A stretch of DNA of 64,000 nucleotides from CAWGHZ01 sp963775315 (lineage in GTDB: Bacteria; Pseudomonadota; Alphaproteobacteria; MPNO01; DASWLB01), in contig CAVZIN010000007.1 of the NCBI GenBank assembly GCA_963775315.1, positions 744,001-808,000 on the forward strand. The letters run 5' to 3'. Shown piece after piece: positions 1 to 9,400 of the stretch (positions are counted from its first letter, which is position 1; the number at the start of each line of letters is the position of its first letter). The notes under the pieces were generated by a model. It was given only the letters and a program-made list of their open reading frames with translations, was not told where the DNA came from and ran no database searches. The translations under genes were made by a program, and so were the position numbers.

Positions 1-1149
1 CGGGTTGGTGGTCAGGTCGTGGTAGGTGACGTCCGACACCGCCGGCGCGTTGAGCTTGGGCAGCGCCAGGTCGAGCGTCATCGGCTTGGCCTCGGTGGCA
101 GACCCGTTCGGCTTCTGAAGCCGGATCGTCGCGGCCACCTTGGCGATGCCGTAATCGTCCTTCGCCTTATATGCGAGGCGGAGCGTGCCCTGCGGCGTGG
201 CGGCGGGCGGCGGGTCGATGGCGACCGTCGGCGGCCGGTCCGGCACGACCTTGAGGCGCCAGCGGCCGAGCGTGTTGCCGCCCTGGCGTACCGCGAGAGT
301 CTCGCCGGCGGTCAGTGTCGCGCCCGCCTTGTACACCCCGTCGTCGATCCGCTGGAACGTGGTACGCGAGCCGTCGATCTCGAGCTCGGGCTGGCCGTAC
401 CCGCCCTGCACCTGGGCGGTCAGCACGCTGCCCGCCGGGACGGAGAGGAGCGGCGGCTGGGCGCCGGCCTTGGCCTCGCCGGGCTTGTTGGCGCTCGCTT
501 CGCTTGGAAACAGGGGCGGGCGCCCGGTGTATTCAGGCGGGGTGATCCAGAGGCGCAATGTCGCGACGCGCGCGGCTCCCATCCCGAGTCCGGGCGAAAG
601 CGCGCGGCCGACCCGGTCGCCGAAGCCCGCCCAGCCGGTCACGACGGCGACGGTCAGCACCAGCACCAGCGCAGCGCGCAGCGCGATCGGGTCGCGCTTG
701 GCGAGGCCGGGGCGCGGCACGCCCACCCTGAGCCTGCGGATCGCCTCGGCCATGCGGCGCTGGTGAAGCTGCCACAGAGCGGCGGCATAGGGATCGGCGC
801 CGCCGGCCGCGAGCCGGTCATTGACGGCGGTCAGCGGCCGGTGGGGCAGGGCGCTCGCCAGCTCCAGCCGGCGCTGGGCTTCCGCGCCCCGCGGCGACCG
901 GAAGCGGCTGACCGCATGGCCCAGCGTCCACAGGAAGGCGGCGGCGAAGGCGGCGAGGATCGCGAGGTGCAGCCAGCCGGGCAGCAGCGGCAGGACGTCG
1001 AACAGGGCGATGGCGAGGAACAGCCCGGCGATGCCGACCGCGGGCCATACGGCGATCCAGGCGCGCTCCCAGAAAAGGACCGCACGCGCGAGCCAGAGGC
1101 GCGCCGCGAGCCGCGGGCTTCCGCCCGAACCGCTCGACGTGCCCGACAT
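1..1149 (-). CDS. TIGR02302/DUF4175 family membrane protein (partial, C-terminus outside window)
   Basis: Read from the minus strand starting at ATG 1149; 383 codons stay open to the window edge, so the C-terminus is missing. The protein begins MSGTSSGSGG and has two hydrophobic helices within about residues 20-65. A third lies near residue 155, followed by a large, probably periplasmic, region with repeated beta-like segments (PEYTGRPP, DDYGIAKV). This is the layout of the long alphaproteobacterial TIGR02302/DUF4175 proteins, whose function is unknown. It starts 11 bp after the lysA stop and so probably ends the argH-lptM-lysA operon. The assignment rests on sequence recognition only. Confidence 0.75.
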   Translation of the reverse strand, partial: MSGTSSGSGGSPRLAARLWLARAVLFWERAWIAVWPAVGIAGLFLAIALFDVLPLLPGWLHLAILAAFAAAFLWTLGHAVSRFRSPRGAEAQRRLELASALPHRPLTAVNDRLAAGGADPYAAALWQLHQRRMAEAIRRLRVGVPRPGLAKRDPIALRAALVLVLTVAVVTGWAGFGDRVGRALSPGLGMGAARVATLRLWITPPEYTGRPPLFPSEASANKPGEAKAGAQPPLLSVPAGSVLTAQVQGGYGQPELEIDGSRTTFQRIDDGVYKAGATLTAGETLAVRQGGNTLGRWRLKVVPDRPPTVAIDPPPAATPQGTLRLAYKAKDDYGIAKVAATIRLQKPNGSATEAKPMTLDLALPKLNAPAVSDVTYHDLTTNP

Positions 1150-1160
1150 GTGGACCTCCT

Positions 1161-2459
1161 TCAGGCCGCTCCGCGGGACCGCGCCTTGCGCGTCTCCATA
1201 AGCCACGGCGGCAATGCTTCGCGCTTCAACCGTTCCTCGATGCCGGGGCGAGAGCGGGTCACCGCGTACCTGCCATCCCGGACCATCACCTCGGGCGCGA
1301 GCGGACGACTATTATACTCGGAAGCCATCGCGGCGCCATAGGCGCCGGCCATCAGCACCGCCACCAGTGCCCCTTCCGAGAGCGGCGGAAGCATCCGAGA
1401 CAGCCCCAGCACGTCGCCCGACTCGCAAACCGGGCCGACCACGTCCGCCTCGGCAAGGGGCCCGTCGGCGGCGGGCTCGGCGACCGGAACGATCGGGTGG
1501 CGCGCGTCGTACAACGCGGGCCGGATCAGGTCGTTCATCGCCGCGTCGACGATGACGAACCGCTTGGCCGGCGTGTCCTTGACGTAGAGCACGCGGGCGA
1601 GAAGCGCGCCGGCCGCGGCCACCAGGAAGCGGCCCGGCTCGAACACCAGCTCGCCCGCAAAGCCGCGCGTTGCCTCGGTGACGATGCGGGCGTAGTCGGC
1701 GAGGTCGGCATCGCGTGCGCCCTCGTAGGCGACGCCGAGTCCGCCGCCGAGGTCGAGCCGGCGGACCGCGTGCCCGGCGGCGGCGAGCTCGGCGGCCAGC
1801 GCGGCCGCGCGGGCGAACGCGGCATGGAAGGGGTCGAGCGCCACGATCTGCGAGCCGATATGGACGGCAACCCCGACGATCTCGACGCCGGGCAGGGCCG
1901 CGGCGCGGGCGTAGATTTCGGGCGCGCGGGCGATGTCGATGCCAAACTTGTCGATCTTGCGCCCGGTCGTGATCTTGTCGTGGCCGCCGGCCGCGATGTC
2001 GGGATTGACCCGGATCGCGATGGGCGCACGCTGGCCTCGTGCCTGCGCCACCTCCGAGAGGACGGCCAGCTCGGGTTCGGATTCGACGTTGAACTGGCCG
2101 ATCCCGGCGGCGAGCGCCTGGGCCATCTCGTCCCGCGTCTTGCCGACGCCGGAGAACACGATGCGCTCGGGCGCGACCCCGGCGGCGAGCGCGATGGCGA
2201 GTTCGCCCCCCGAAACCACGTCCGCGCCGGCGCCGAGGGCGGCGAAGGTGCTAACGACGGCGAGGCTCGGGTTCGCCTTCATCGCGTAGCAGATGGTCGC
2301 GTTCAGCCCGCCGACGGCGGATTTCAGCCGGCGATAGGCATCCTCCATCGCGCCCGCTGAATAGACGTAGGCGGGGGTGCCGACCACCTTGGCGATGTCG
2401 GCGAGGGCGACGCCGTCGGACGAGAGCGCGCCATCGCGATAGGCGAAGCCTTCGGTCAT
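1161..2459 (-). CDS. lysA: Diaminopimelate decarboxylase
   Basis: PLP enzyme converting meso-diaminopimelate to L-lysine and CO2, the last step of lysine synthesis; cytosolic. The 432-aa product begins MTEGFAYRDG and has the fold-III decarboxylase landmarks: the PLP lysine in YAMKANPSLAV (about residue 61), the glycine-rich DLGGGLG motif, EPGRFLVA, and near the C-terminus VCESGDVLG with the active-site Cys and ASEYNSRP. ATG 2459 is preferred over an upstream ATG at 2531 because it overlaps the stop of the lipoprotein gene by 4 bp (ATGA) and gives the usual family length. It sits in an operon with argH. Confidence 0.95.
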   Translation of the reverse strand: MTEGFAYRDGALSSDGVALADIAKVVGTPAYVYSAGAMEDAYRRLKSAVGGLNATICYAMKANPSLAVVSTFAALGAGADVVSGGELAIALAAGVAPERIVFSGVGKTRDEMAQALAAGIGQFNVESEPELAVLSEVAQARGQRAPIAIRVNPDIAAGGHDKITTGRKIDKFGIDIARAPEIYARAAALPGVEIVGVAVHIGSQIVALDPFHAAFARAAALAAELAAAGHAVRRLDLGGGLGVAYEGARDADLADYARIVTEATRGFAGELVFEPGRFLVAAAGALLARVLYVKDTPAKRFVIVDAAMNDLIRPALYDARHPIVPVAEPAADGPLAEADVVGPVCESGDVLGLSRMLPPLSEGALVAVLMAGAYGAAMASEYNSRPLAPEVMVRDGRYAVTRSRPGIEERLKREALPPWLMETRKARSRGAA

Positions 2460-2605
2460 GAGGTCGGGTACTGGCGCGGGAAGTCGGTCTGCTCGCCCGG
2501 CGGCGGCTTCAGCGCGCCCTTCTTGCCGCACGCCGCGAGCGGCGCGGTGAGCGCGAGCGCGATGAGGAGGAGAACGAGCAGCGGCCCGCGGGATCGACCC
2601 GCCAC
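2456..2605 (-). CDS. lptM: Small LptM-like lipoprotein
   Basis: A 49-aa predicted lipoprotein, too short for most gene finders. From GTG 2605 it reads a basic start (AGRSRG), a leucine-rich signal helix, the lipobox LAAC followed by GKKGALKPPP, and a short polar tail ending RQYPTS. The C-GxxGxL-PP pattern is that of LptM/YifL, which assists LptD maturation at the outer membrane. A gene for such a lipoprotein between argH and lysA is common in proteobacteria. An in-frame ATG at 2656 would add 17 residues, but these are encoded by an intergenic repeat, so the GTG is preferred. Its TGA overlaps the lysA ATG. Confidence 0.72.
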   Translation of the reverse strand: MAGRSRGPLLVLLLIALALTAPLAACGKKGALKPPPGEQTDFPRQYPTS

Positions 2606-2650
2606 CCTGTCCCTCCCCCTCGATGGAGGAGGGTTGGGATGGGGGTGAGA
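2606..2650. repeat. G/C-strand hairpin intergenic repeat
   Basis: A short pyrimidine-then-purine element between argH and lptM: CCTCCCCCTC, GATG, then GAGGAGGG with GGGATGGGGG after it, able to fold into a hairpin. On the minus strand it would translate as PHPNPPPSRGRD, a phrase produced by a common family of alphaproteobacterial intergenic repeats. A related element lies at 14058-14103. Confidence 0.5.
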
Positions 2651-2667
2651 CGGCATCGGGGCGGCCC

Positions 2668-4116
2668 TCACAGGAACCGCTTCCGCGCCTGGGCGGCCGC
2701 GCGGCGCACGTTGCGCGGCGCCGTGCCGCCGAGCGAGTCGCGCGATGCGACGGCGTTCTCGGCCCCTAGCACCTTGTAGAGCTCGACCGTGATGCGCGGC
2801 TCGATCGAGCGCATGTCGTCGAGCGTCAGCTCCTCGAGCGCCTTGCCCCTGCCGTCGGCCAGGCGAACGATGCGCCCCGTCACCCGGTGCGCCTCGCGGA
2901 ACGGCATGTCGAGCACGCGGACCAGCCAGTCGGCGAGGTCGGTGGCCGAGGCGTGCCCGGCGGTGGCGGCGGCACGCATGCGCTTCGCGTCGAACGAGAT
3001 GTCCGACATCATGCCGGCGATGGCGGCGAGCGACAGCTCCACCGTGTCGGCGGCATCGAACACCGCCTCCTTGTCCTCCTGCATGTCCTTCGCGTAGGCG
3101 AGCGGCAGCGCCTTCAGGACCGAGAGCAGCGCGACGAGCCCGCCGATGATCCGGCCGCTCTTGGCGCGCACCAGCTCGGCCGCGTCCGGGTTCCGCTTCT
3201 GCGGCATCATCGAGGAGCCGGTGGAGAACGAGTTGGAGAGCCGCGCGAACCCGAACTGGGCCGACGACCACAGCACGATCTCCTCGGCGAGGCGGGAGAG
3301 GTGGATCGCCAGGATCGCCGCGGACGACAGGAACTCGAGCGCGAAGTCGCGGTCGGACACGGCGTCGAGCGAGTTGGCCATCGGGCGGGCGAAGCCGAGC
3401 GCGCGGGCCGTCGCCTCGCGGTCGATCGGGAACGAGGTGCCGGCGAGCGCCCCCGCGCCGAGCGGGCATTCGTTCAGCCGGGCGCGGGCGTCGTCGAACC
3501 GGCCGCGGTCGCGCCCCAGCATCTCGACATAGGCCAGCAGATGGTGGCCGAGCGTCACGGGCTGGGCCGACTGCAAATGGGTGAAGCCCGGCATGATCGT
3601 CTCGGCATGGCGGTCGGCGAGCCCGATCAGCACGGTCTGCAGCGCCTTGATGCCGTCGATGGTGCGGTCGATGGCGTCGCGCACCCACATCCGGAAGTCG
3701 GTCGCCACCTGGTCGTTGCGCGAGCGGGCGGTGTGCAGCCGCCCCGCCGGGGCGCCGATTCGCTCGGCAAGGCGCGCCTCGACGTTGAGGTGGATGTCTT
3801 CGAGCTCCTCCTTGAAGGCGAAGTCGCCGCGCTCGATCTCGTCCTTTACGGCGTCGAGCCCGGCGAGGATCGCCCGCCCGTCGCCGGCGGACACGATGCC
3901 GCGGCTCATCAGCATGGAGCAGTGGGCCTTTGACGCGGCGATGTCCTGGGCATATAGCCGCTTGTCGAACTCGATGGACGCGTTGATCTTTTCCATCAGC
4001 CGCGCCGGCCCGGCGCCGAACCGCCCGCCCCACAGGGCGTTGGCGGCGGCCTCGCCGGAGGCGGCGGGGGCCTGGCCGGCCGGAGGCGCGGGGCGGCGGG
4101 TCGGTTTCGTGCTCAT
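2668..4116 (-). CDS. argH: Argininosuccinate lyase
   Basis: Splits argininosuccinate into arginine and fumarate, the last step of arginine synthesis; a cytosolic homotetramer of the fumarase/aspartase superfamily. The 482-aa product has LWGGRFGAGP near the N-terminus, HLNVEARL, the TARSRNDQV block, the T-H-LQSAQPVT motif and the superfamily signature GSSMMPQKRNPD with its flexible serine loop. A Pro/Ala-rich extension of about 25 residues precedes the core. ATG 4116 was chosen because the ORF upstream of it has shadow composition and runs under the divergent thioredoxin gene. It heads the operon with lptM and lysA. Confidence 0.96.
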   Translation of the reverse strand: MSTKPTRRPAPPAGQAPAASGEAAANALWGGRFGAGPARLMEKINASIEFDKRLYAQDIAASKAHCSMLMSRGIVSAGDGRAILAGLDAVKDEIERGDFAFKEELEDIHLNVEARLAERIGAPAGRLHTARSRNDQVATDFRMWVRDAIDRTIDGIKALQTVLIGLADRHAETIMPGFTHLQSAQPVTLGHHLLAYVEMLGRDRGRFDDARARLNECPLGAGALAGTSFPIDREATARALGFARPMANSLDAVSDRDFALEFLSSAAILAIHLSRLAEEIVLWSSAQFGFARLSNSFSTGSSMMPQKRNPDAAELVRAKSGRIIGGLVALLSVLKALPLAYAKDMQEDKEAVFDAADTVELSLAAIAGMMSDISFDAKRMRAAATAGHASATDLADWLVRVLDMPFREAHRVTGRIVRLADGRGKALEELTLDDMRSIEPRITVELYKVLGAENAVASRDSLGGTAPRNVRRAAAQARKRFL

Positions 4117-4140
4117 GTCCGTGCCGCCGCGGGAGTCCGC

Positions 4141-4713
4141 GTGAAGAAATACGGTGTCATCATCGTCCTGGTCGTCGCCGTCGCCGCCGCATTCGGCGCC
4201 ATATGGCATGTCCGCACGACGAAGGAAACCGCTCCGACGCCCCCTCCGGCCGCGCGGCAGGAATCTACCCCGTCCCAGCCGGGCCCGCCAGCGCTGACGA
4301 CGCCGTTTTTCGCCGAAAACGGGGCCTCGAAGACCCTCGCCGACTTCGCCGGCAAGCCGGTGCTGGTCAATTTCTGGGCGACCTGGTGCGGTCCCTGCAA
4401 GCAAGAGATGCCGTCGCTCGACCGGCTGGCGAAGCGCATGGCGCCCGAGGGAATTGCCGTCATCGCGCTGTCGCAGGACGTGACCGGCTGGGACAAGATC
4501 GGGCCCTACCTTGCCCAGGTGAAGCTTACCTCGCTTCCGGTCTATTTCGACAAGAACGGCGCCATCGCCCGCTCGCTCCAGGTGGACGCGCTGCCGACGA
4601 CCTATCTCCTCGGCCCGGACGGCAAGCCGCTCGGCCGGTTCCTCGGCGCGGTGGACTGGGATTCGCCGAAGGCCGACGCCACCCTCCGCGCAGTCGCGTT
4701 CGCGAAGCATTGA
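4141..4713 (+). CDS. TlpA-like membrane-anchored thioredoxin
   Basis: A 190-aa periplasmic disulfide oxidoreductase anchored by an N-terminal helix (about residues 4-22), followed by a Pro-rich linker and a thioredoxin fold. The active site is NFWATWCGPCKQEMPSL (Cys83 and Cys86), as in TlpA/ResA proteins that reduce cytochrome or copper-site cysteines. The cis-proline region is ALPTTYLLGPDG. The start is GTG 4141 with GGGAG upstream. It is divergent from argH with only 24 bp between the start codons, an arrangement common in alphaproteobacteria. The redox partner cannot be read from this window. Confidence 0.88.
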   Translation: MKKYGVIIVLVVAVAAAFGAIWHVRTTKETAPTPPPAARQESTPSQPGPPALTTPFFAENGASKTLADFAGKPVLVNFWATWCGPCKQEMPSLDRLAKRMAPEGIAVIALSQDVTGWDKIGPYLAQVKLTSLPVYFDKNGAIARSLQVDALPTTYLLGPDGKPLGRFLGAVDWDSPKADATLRAVAFAKH

Positions 4714-4777
4714 TCGAGGATGCGGCGCCAGCGCCGCTGCGCTAAGCTTCGGCGAGAAACGCACAAGGGGGGACCCC

Positions 4778-5734
4778 ATGCACCGCACGCTCGTTGCGGC
4801 CGTCGCGCTCGTCGCGCTCGGCGCCGCCTTCCAGCCCGCGCACGCGCTCGACAAGCTCCGGGTCGGCAAGCCGACGCCGACCGCCTATTCCTTCGCGCTG
4901 CTCGAGGTCGGGATCGAGGAAGGCATCTTCAAGAAGCACAATCTCGAGATCGAGACCGTCACGCTGGCCGGCGGCGCCAAGATGCACCAGGCGATGATCT
5001 CGGGCGCGCTCGACGTCGGGCTCGGCTCGGGGCCGGACATGGGCTTCATCGCAAAGGGCGCGCCGGAGAAGGGCGTCGGCGCGATGGCCGGGGCGCTCAA
5101 GAACATCGTCATCACCGTTCGCAACGACGGCTCGGTCCCCGATAAGGACGCGCTCAAGGGCAAGCGCATCGGCGTCACGACGCCCGGTTCGCTCACCTAC
5201 TGGTGCGCGCAGAAGTTCGCGCTGACCCAGGGCTGGGGACCCAGCGGGATGAACATCGTGCCGCTCGGCTCGCCCAACGGCATGATCGGCGCGCTGATGG
5301 GCAAGAACATCGACGCGATGACGATCTCGCTCGAATTGAGCCTCAAGCTCGAGAAGGACCACCGCGCCAAAATCCTGGTGAACTACGGCGACACCATCAA
5401 GACCTTCCTGACCCACGTGATCTACGCCACCGACACGATGATGCAGAAGCACCCCGACCAGCTTCGCGCCTTCCTCGCCGGCTGGTACGAGACGATGAAG
5501 TTCATGAAGGCGCACAAGGCCGACACGATCCGCATCACCAGCAAGGTCACCCACCTGCCGCCCGACCTCGCCGAACGGGTCTACGATACGCAGACCGACA
5601 TGTTCTTCACCGACGGCCACTTCAATAAGGCCGACCTCGCCGCGACCAAGCAGTCGCTGGTCGAGCTCGGCCAGCTCAAGACCGTGCCGCCGGACGACAA
5701 GCTGGTGACCGAGGCATTCCTGCCGAAGATGTGA
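4778..5734 (+). CDS. NMT1/TauT-type ABC transporter substrate-binding protein
   Basis: A 318-aa periplasmic binding protein with a signal peptide (MHRTLVAAVALVALG, cleavage after AHA near residue 23). It then shows the NMT1/THI5-like pattern: KPTPTAYSFALLEVGIEEG, GGAKMHQAMISGALDVGLG, GKRIGVTTPGS, and a C-terminal helical part. This family binds nitrate, sulfonates, thiamin precursors or aromatic acids. The ligand is not predictable here. No permease or ATPase gene lies on either side, so it is an orphan component. An AAGGGGGGA ribosome site precedes ATG 4778. Confidence 0.85.
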   Translation: MHRTLVAAVALVALGAAFQPAHALDKLRVGKPTPTAYSFALLEVGIEEGIFKKHNLEIETVTLAGGAKMHQAMISGALDVGLGSGPDMGFIAKGAPEKGVGAMAGALKNIVITVRNDGSVPDKDALKGKRIGVTTPGSLTYWCAQKFALTQGWGPSGMNIVPLGSPNGMIGALMGKNIDAMTISLELSLKLEKDHRAKILVNYGDTIKTFLTHVIYATDTMMQKHPDQLRAFLAGWYETMKFMKAHKADTIRITSKVTHLPPDLAERVYDTQTDMFFTDGHFNKADLAATKQSLVELGQLKTVPPDDKLVTEAFLPKM

Positions 5735-5761
5735 GACGCGGCGCGCGGGCGGCGCCCCGGC

Positions 5762-5858
5762 GTCGCCCGAACGTCTCGCGGATGTCGCCCGAACGTCGCC
5801 TCATGTCGTCTTTGTCGCCTCGCAAGCCGCTGATTCCGTGGGGATGTCACCCGAAGCG
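5762..5858. repeat. Short direct repeats in convergent gap
   Basis: The gap between the binding-protein gene and bcp carries two identical 14-bp copies of GTCGCCCGAACGTC at 5762-5775 and 5784-5797 (22-bp period). A weaker copy GTCACCCGAAGCG lies at 5846-5858. No gene or clear terminator is seen in the 229-bp gap. The spacing of about two helical turns could suit a DNA-binding protein, but the location after two converging genes argues against a promoter. Confidence 0.35.
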
Positions 5859-5963
5859 CAGGTAAAAATCCGACCGCGGTGCCCGCGCGGCACCGTCGTC
5901 CGTATCTAGGAACGAAATCCGCAAAATCAAGCCCGCGCGACGATGCGGACGCAGGCGAGGGGC

Positions 5964-6428
5964 CTACAGCGCCTTCACCGCTTCCAGCACCTCTTCGACA
6001 TGGCCGGGGACTTTGACTTTGCGCCAGACCCGGCGAACCTTGCCGGCGCCGTCGATCAGGAAGGTGGCGCGCTCCATGCCCATGTACTTGCGGCCGTACA
6101 TGCTCTTCTCGACCCAGGTGCCGTAGGCCTCGGACACCTTGCCCTCCTCGTCCGAGGCAAGGACGAAGTTGAGCCCGTGCTTCGTCTTGAACTTGTCGTG
6201 GCTCTTCACCGGGTCGCGCGAGACGCCGATCACCTCGGCCTTGACGCGCGAGAAGTCGGGCAGGGCGTCGCGAAAGCCGCACGCCTCCTTGGTGCAGCCC
6301 GACGTGTCGTCCTTCGGGTAGAAATAGAGCACCACCGGCTTGCCCTTGAGGTCCTTCAACGACACCGTGCCGCCGCCGTCGGTCGGCATCTTGAAGTCCG
6401 GCGCCTTCGCCCCCTCGGTCACGCTCAT
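5964..6428 (-). CDS. bcp: Peroxiredoxin BCP/PrxQ, thioredoxin-dependent
   Basis: A 154-aa thiol peroxidase reducing H2O2 and organic hydroperoxides with thioredoxin as donor; cytosolic. It carries the AhpC/TSA fold with FYPKDDTSGCTKEAC. Cys45 is the peroxidatic residue and Cys50 the resolving one, the 5-residue spacing of atypical 2-Cys BCP/PrxQ enzymes. The C-terminal half has ERATFLIDGAGKVRRVW. It lies downstream of glnE and overlaps its stop by 4 bp (ATGA at 6425-6428), so the two are translationally coupled. Confidence 0.95.
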   Translation of the reverse strand: MSVTEGAKAPDFKMPTDGGGTVSLKDLKGKPVVLYFYPKDDTSGCTKEACGFRDALPDFSRVKAEVIGVSRDPVKSHDKFKTKHGLNFVLASDEEGKVSEAYGTWVEKSMYGRKYMGMERATFLIDGAGKVRRVWRKVKVPGHVEEVLEAVKAL

Positions 6429-9400
6429 CGCCCTGCCTCCTTGGTTTCTTCCGCCTTCGCGAACCTGTCCGCCACCGCGGCGGCCGGCCGCTCGACCAGC
6501 GCCGCGAATCGCGCACGCACCCCCTTCGCCGCCGCGTCGAGCCGGGCCGGAACGGTCGCGAAGCCGGCCTCGCCCACCGCGCGGGCGATCGCCGCCTTCA
6601 GCCCTTCGGGCGCGTCGGCCTCAACGAACCGGCCGCCGGTGGTCAACCGCAGGATGCCCTGGAGGTTGTGCCACAGCCGGAGCGCGTCCGCCAGTTCGCG
6701 GGCGTCGGCGTCGGCGACCAGACCCGCGCGGGCGAGGCCGGCGAGCGCCGCGGCCGTGTTGACGTCGAGCACCTCGGGCCGGTCGTGGCCGTGGCGGAGC
6801 TGGAGGTACTGGACGATGAACTCGACGTCGACCAGCCCGCCGCGCAAATGCTTCACCTCCCACGGATCGCCCGTGGTCAGCTCGCGCTCCATCCGCGCCC
6901 GCATGTCGGCGACGTCGTGGACCAGCCGGTCGGGATCGCGGGCGCGGCCCAGCGTCGCGCGGATTGCGTCCTCGATGTGCCCGGCGAGTGCGGGCGGGCC
7001 GGAGATGACCCGCGCCCGGGTCAGCGCCATGTGCTCCCAGGTCCAGGCGTCCTCCGTCTGGTAGCGCACGAACGCTTCGAGCGAGGTGGCGAGCGGACCG
7101 GCATTGCCGGACGGGCGCAGCCGCATGTCGACCTGGTAGAGCCGGCCCTCGGCCGTCGGTGCGTCGATCGCGCCGATGAAGCGCTGGCCGAGCCGGGCGA
7201 AATACTGGCTCGCCGCCAGGGCCTGCGGCCCGTCCGACTGCGCGTCCAGCGCCGCGCCATCATAGACGAACATCAGATCGAGATCGGAGCCGAAGGTGAG
7301 CTCGCGCCCGCCGAGCTTGCCGAGCGCGACCACCGCCATCGCCGCGTCGGGCACGCGCCCATGGCGGACGGCGAACTCGGCCTCGACGCGCGGGTAGAGT
7401 GCGCGGAGCGCGGTCTCGGCGACGGCGGTGAGCGCCGGGCCCGCGCGGTCGGCATCGACCACGTTGCGCAGCACCATCAGCCCGGCGTTGAACACGTGAT
7501 CCGACGACCAGCGCCGCACGATGTCGAGCGCGTCCTCGAACACGCGCGCCTGGCCGAGCGCCGCTTCGAGCTCGGCGGCCAGAGCTTCCGCATCCTCCGG
7601 AAGCGTGCCGGTTTCGCCGGCCAGCACCCCTTCCAGCAGGGCTGGCTTCCGCGCCAGCGCGTCGGCGAGGCTGGGCGCCGAGCCCATGATCTCGGCGACG
7701 AGCCCCAGCAGCTCGGGGTTCGAATAGAACAGCGAGAAGAGATGGACCCCGGCCGGCAGGGCGGCGAGGAACCCGTCGAACTTGATCAAGGCGTCGTCGG
7801 GATGGGCGGTCGCCGCCAGAGCCTCCAGCAGGCCCGGCATCAGCTCGGTCAGGAGCTCGCGCGCCCTCGCGCTCCGCGTCGCGCGGAAGCGGCCGCGGTG
7901 CCAGGCGCGCACGATCTCGCATACCCGCGCCGGCTCGCGGTAGCCCATGCGCGCCAGCGTCTCGATCGTTTCGGGGTCGTCCTCGGCCCCGGTGAAGACC
8001 AGGTTGCCCGGCCCGCCGAGCGCCGGCTCGGCCTCGAACAGGTGGGCGTAATGCTCCTCCACCGTCCGCAGGACGGAGACCAGCGCGGCGGCGAAGGTCG
8101 GGCGGTCGGCAAACCCCATGAACAGCGCGATGGACTCCAGCCCGGAATCGTCCTTCGGCAGCGCGTGGGTCTGCTGGTCGTTCACCATCTGCAGCCGGTG
8201 CTCCAACTTGCGCAGGAAGGCGTAGCAGCGGGCCAGCTCGTTCGCCGCCGACAGGGAGATGTGGCCCAGGGCGGCGAGCGCGGCCAGCGCCTCGCAGGTC
8301 GGGCGGCGGCGCAGCGCCGGCTCGCGCCCGCCCCAGATGAGCTGCTGCGTCTGGGCGAAGAACTCGATCTCGCGGATGCCGCCGCGGCCCAGCTTCACGT
8401 TGTGGCCGGCGACCGCGATGGCCGCGCCGCCGCGATGGGCGTTGATCTGGCGCTTGATCGAATGGATGTCCTGGATGGCGGCAAAGTCGAGATTCTTGCG
8501 CCAGACGAACGGGCGCAGGATGTCGAGGAACGCATTCCCGGCCTCGATATCGCCCGCCACCGGGCGCGCCTTGATCATCGCCGCCCGCTCCCAGTTCTGG
8601 CCGGCGCTTTCGTAATAGATCTCGGCGGCGAGGGTCGAGATGGCGGGCGGCGTCGAGCCGGGGTCGGGGCGGAGCCTGAGGTCGGTGCGGAACGCGTAGC
8701 CGTCGGCCGTCCGCTCCTCCATCATCCCCACCAGGTTGCGGGTGAGGCGCACGAAGAACGGGCCGGGCTCGTCGCGCCCGACATAGCGCACGATCTCGGG
8801 GTCGTAGAGCACGATCAAATCGACGTCGCTCGAATAGTTGAGCTCGCGCCCGCCGAGCTTGCCCATGCCGAGCACGATATAGCCTGAGCCGGCCTGGGCA
8901 TCGGCGGGATCGGGAAGGGCGATCTCGCCCGCCTCGGCCCCTGCGGCTAAAAGATGCGCCGAAGCGGCGCCGAGCGTCGCCTCGGCCGCGTCGGTGAGCG
9001 CGCCGGTGACGCGGCCGAGGTCCCACGCCCCCGCGATGTCTGCTAGGGCGACCGCGAGGGCGATGCGGTTTTTCGCCTGGCGCATGCGCCGCATGCAGGC
9101 GGCGCGCGTCTCCGGCGCGGGCGGGGTGGCACGCAGGCCCGCGAGCGCCGCGGCGACGGCGTCGTCGGGGCCGTCCGTAAAGATCGCCCGGCTCGCCGCC
9201 GGATCGCGGGTCAGGGCGGCGGCCAGATAAGGGCTGTTGCCGGCGGCGGCCTCGATCAGGGCGCGGGCGGCGGGATCGTCGGCGGCGTCGCCGAGGAATG
9301 CGGCGAGGGCGGGATCGTCGGCGCGCCCTGCGGCCTCGCGCCATTCGGCGAGCGCGCGCGCCGCCCGCTCGGGGTCGGCAGGGCGCGGCAGCGCGCCGGG

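Noticed and set aside
5762..5858. CRISPR-like or phage attachment repeats
   Set aside because: Only two exact 14-bp copies with a 22-bp period and no spacers, cas genes or integrase nearby.
6668..8887. A 739-codon plus-strand ORF opposite glnE
   Set aside because: Its composition (RAEGE, HAVHQ-type residues) is the mirror of GC-rich coding on the other strand. There is no start signal or domain, and glnE fully explains the region.
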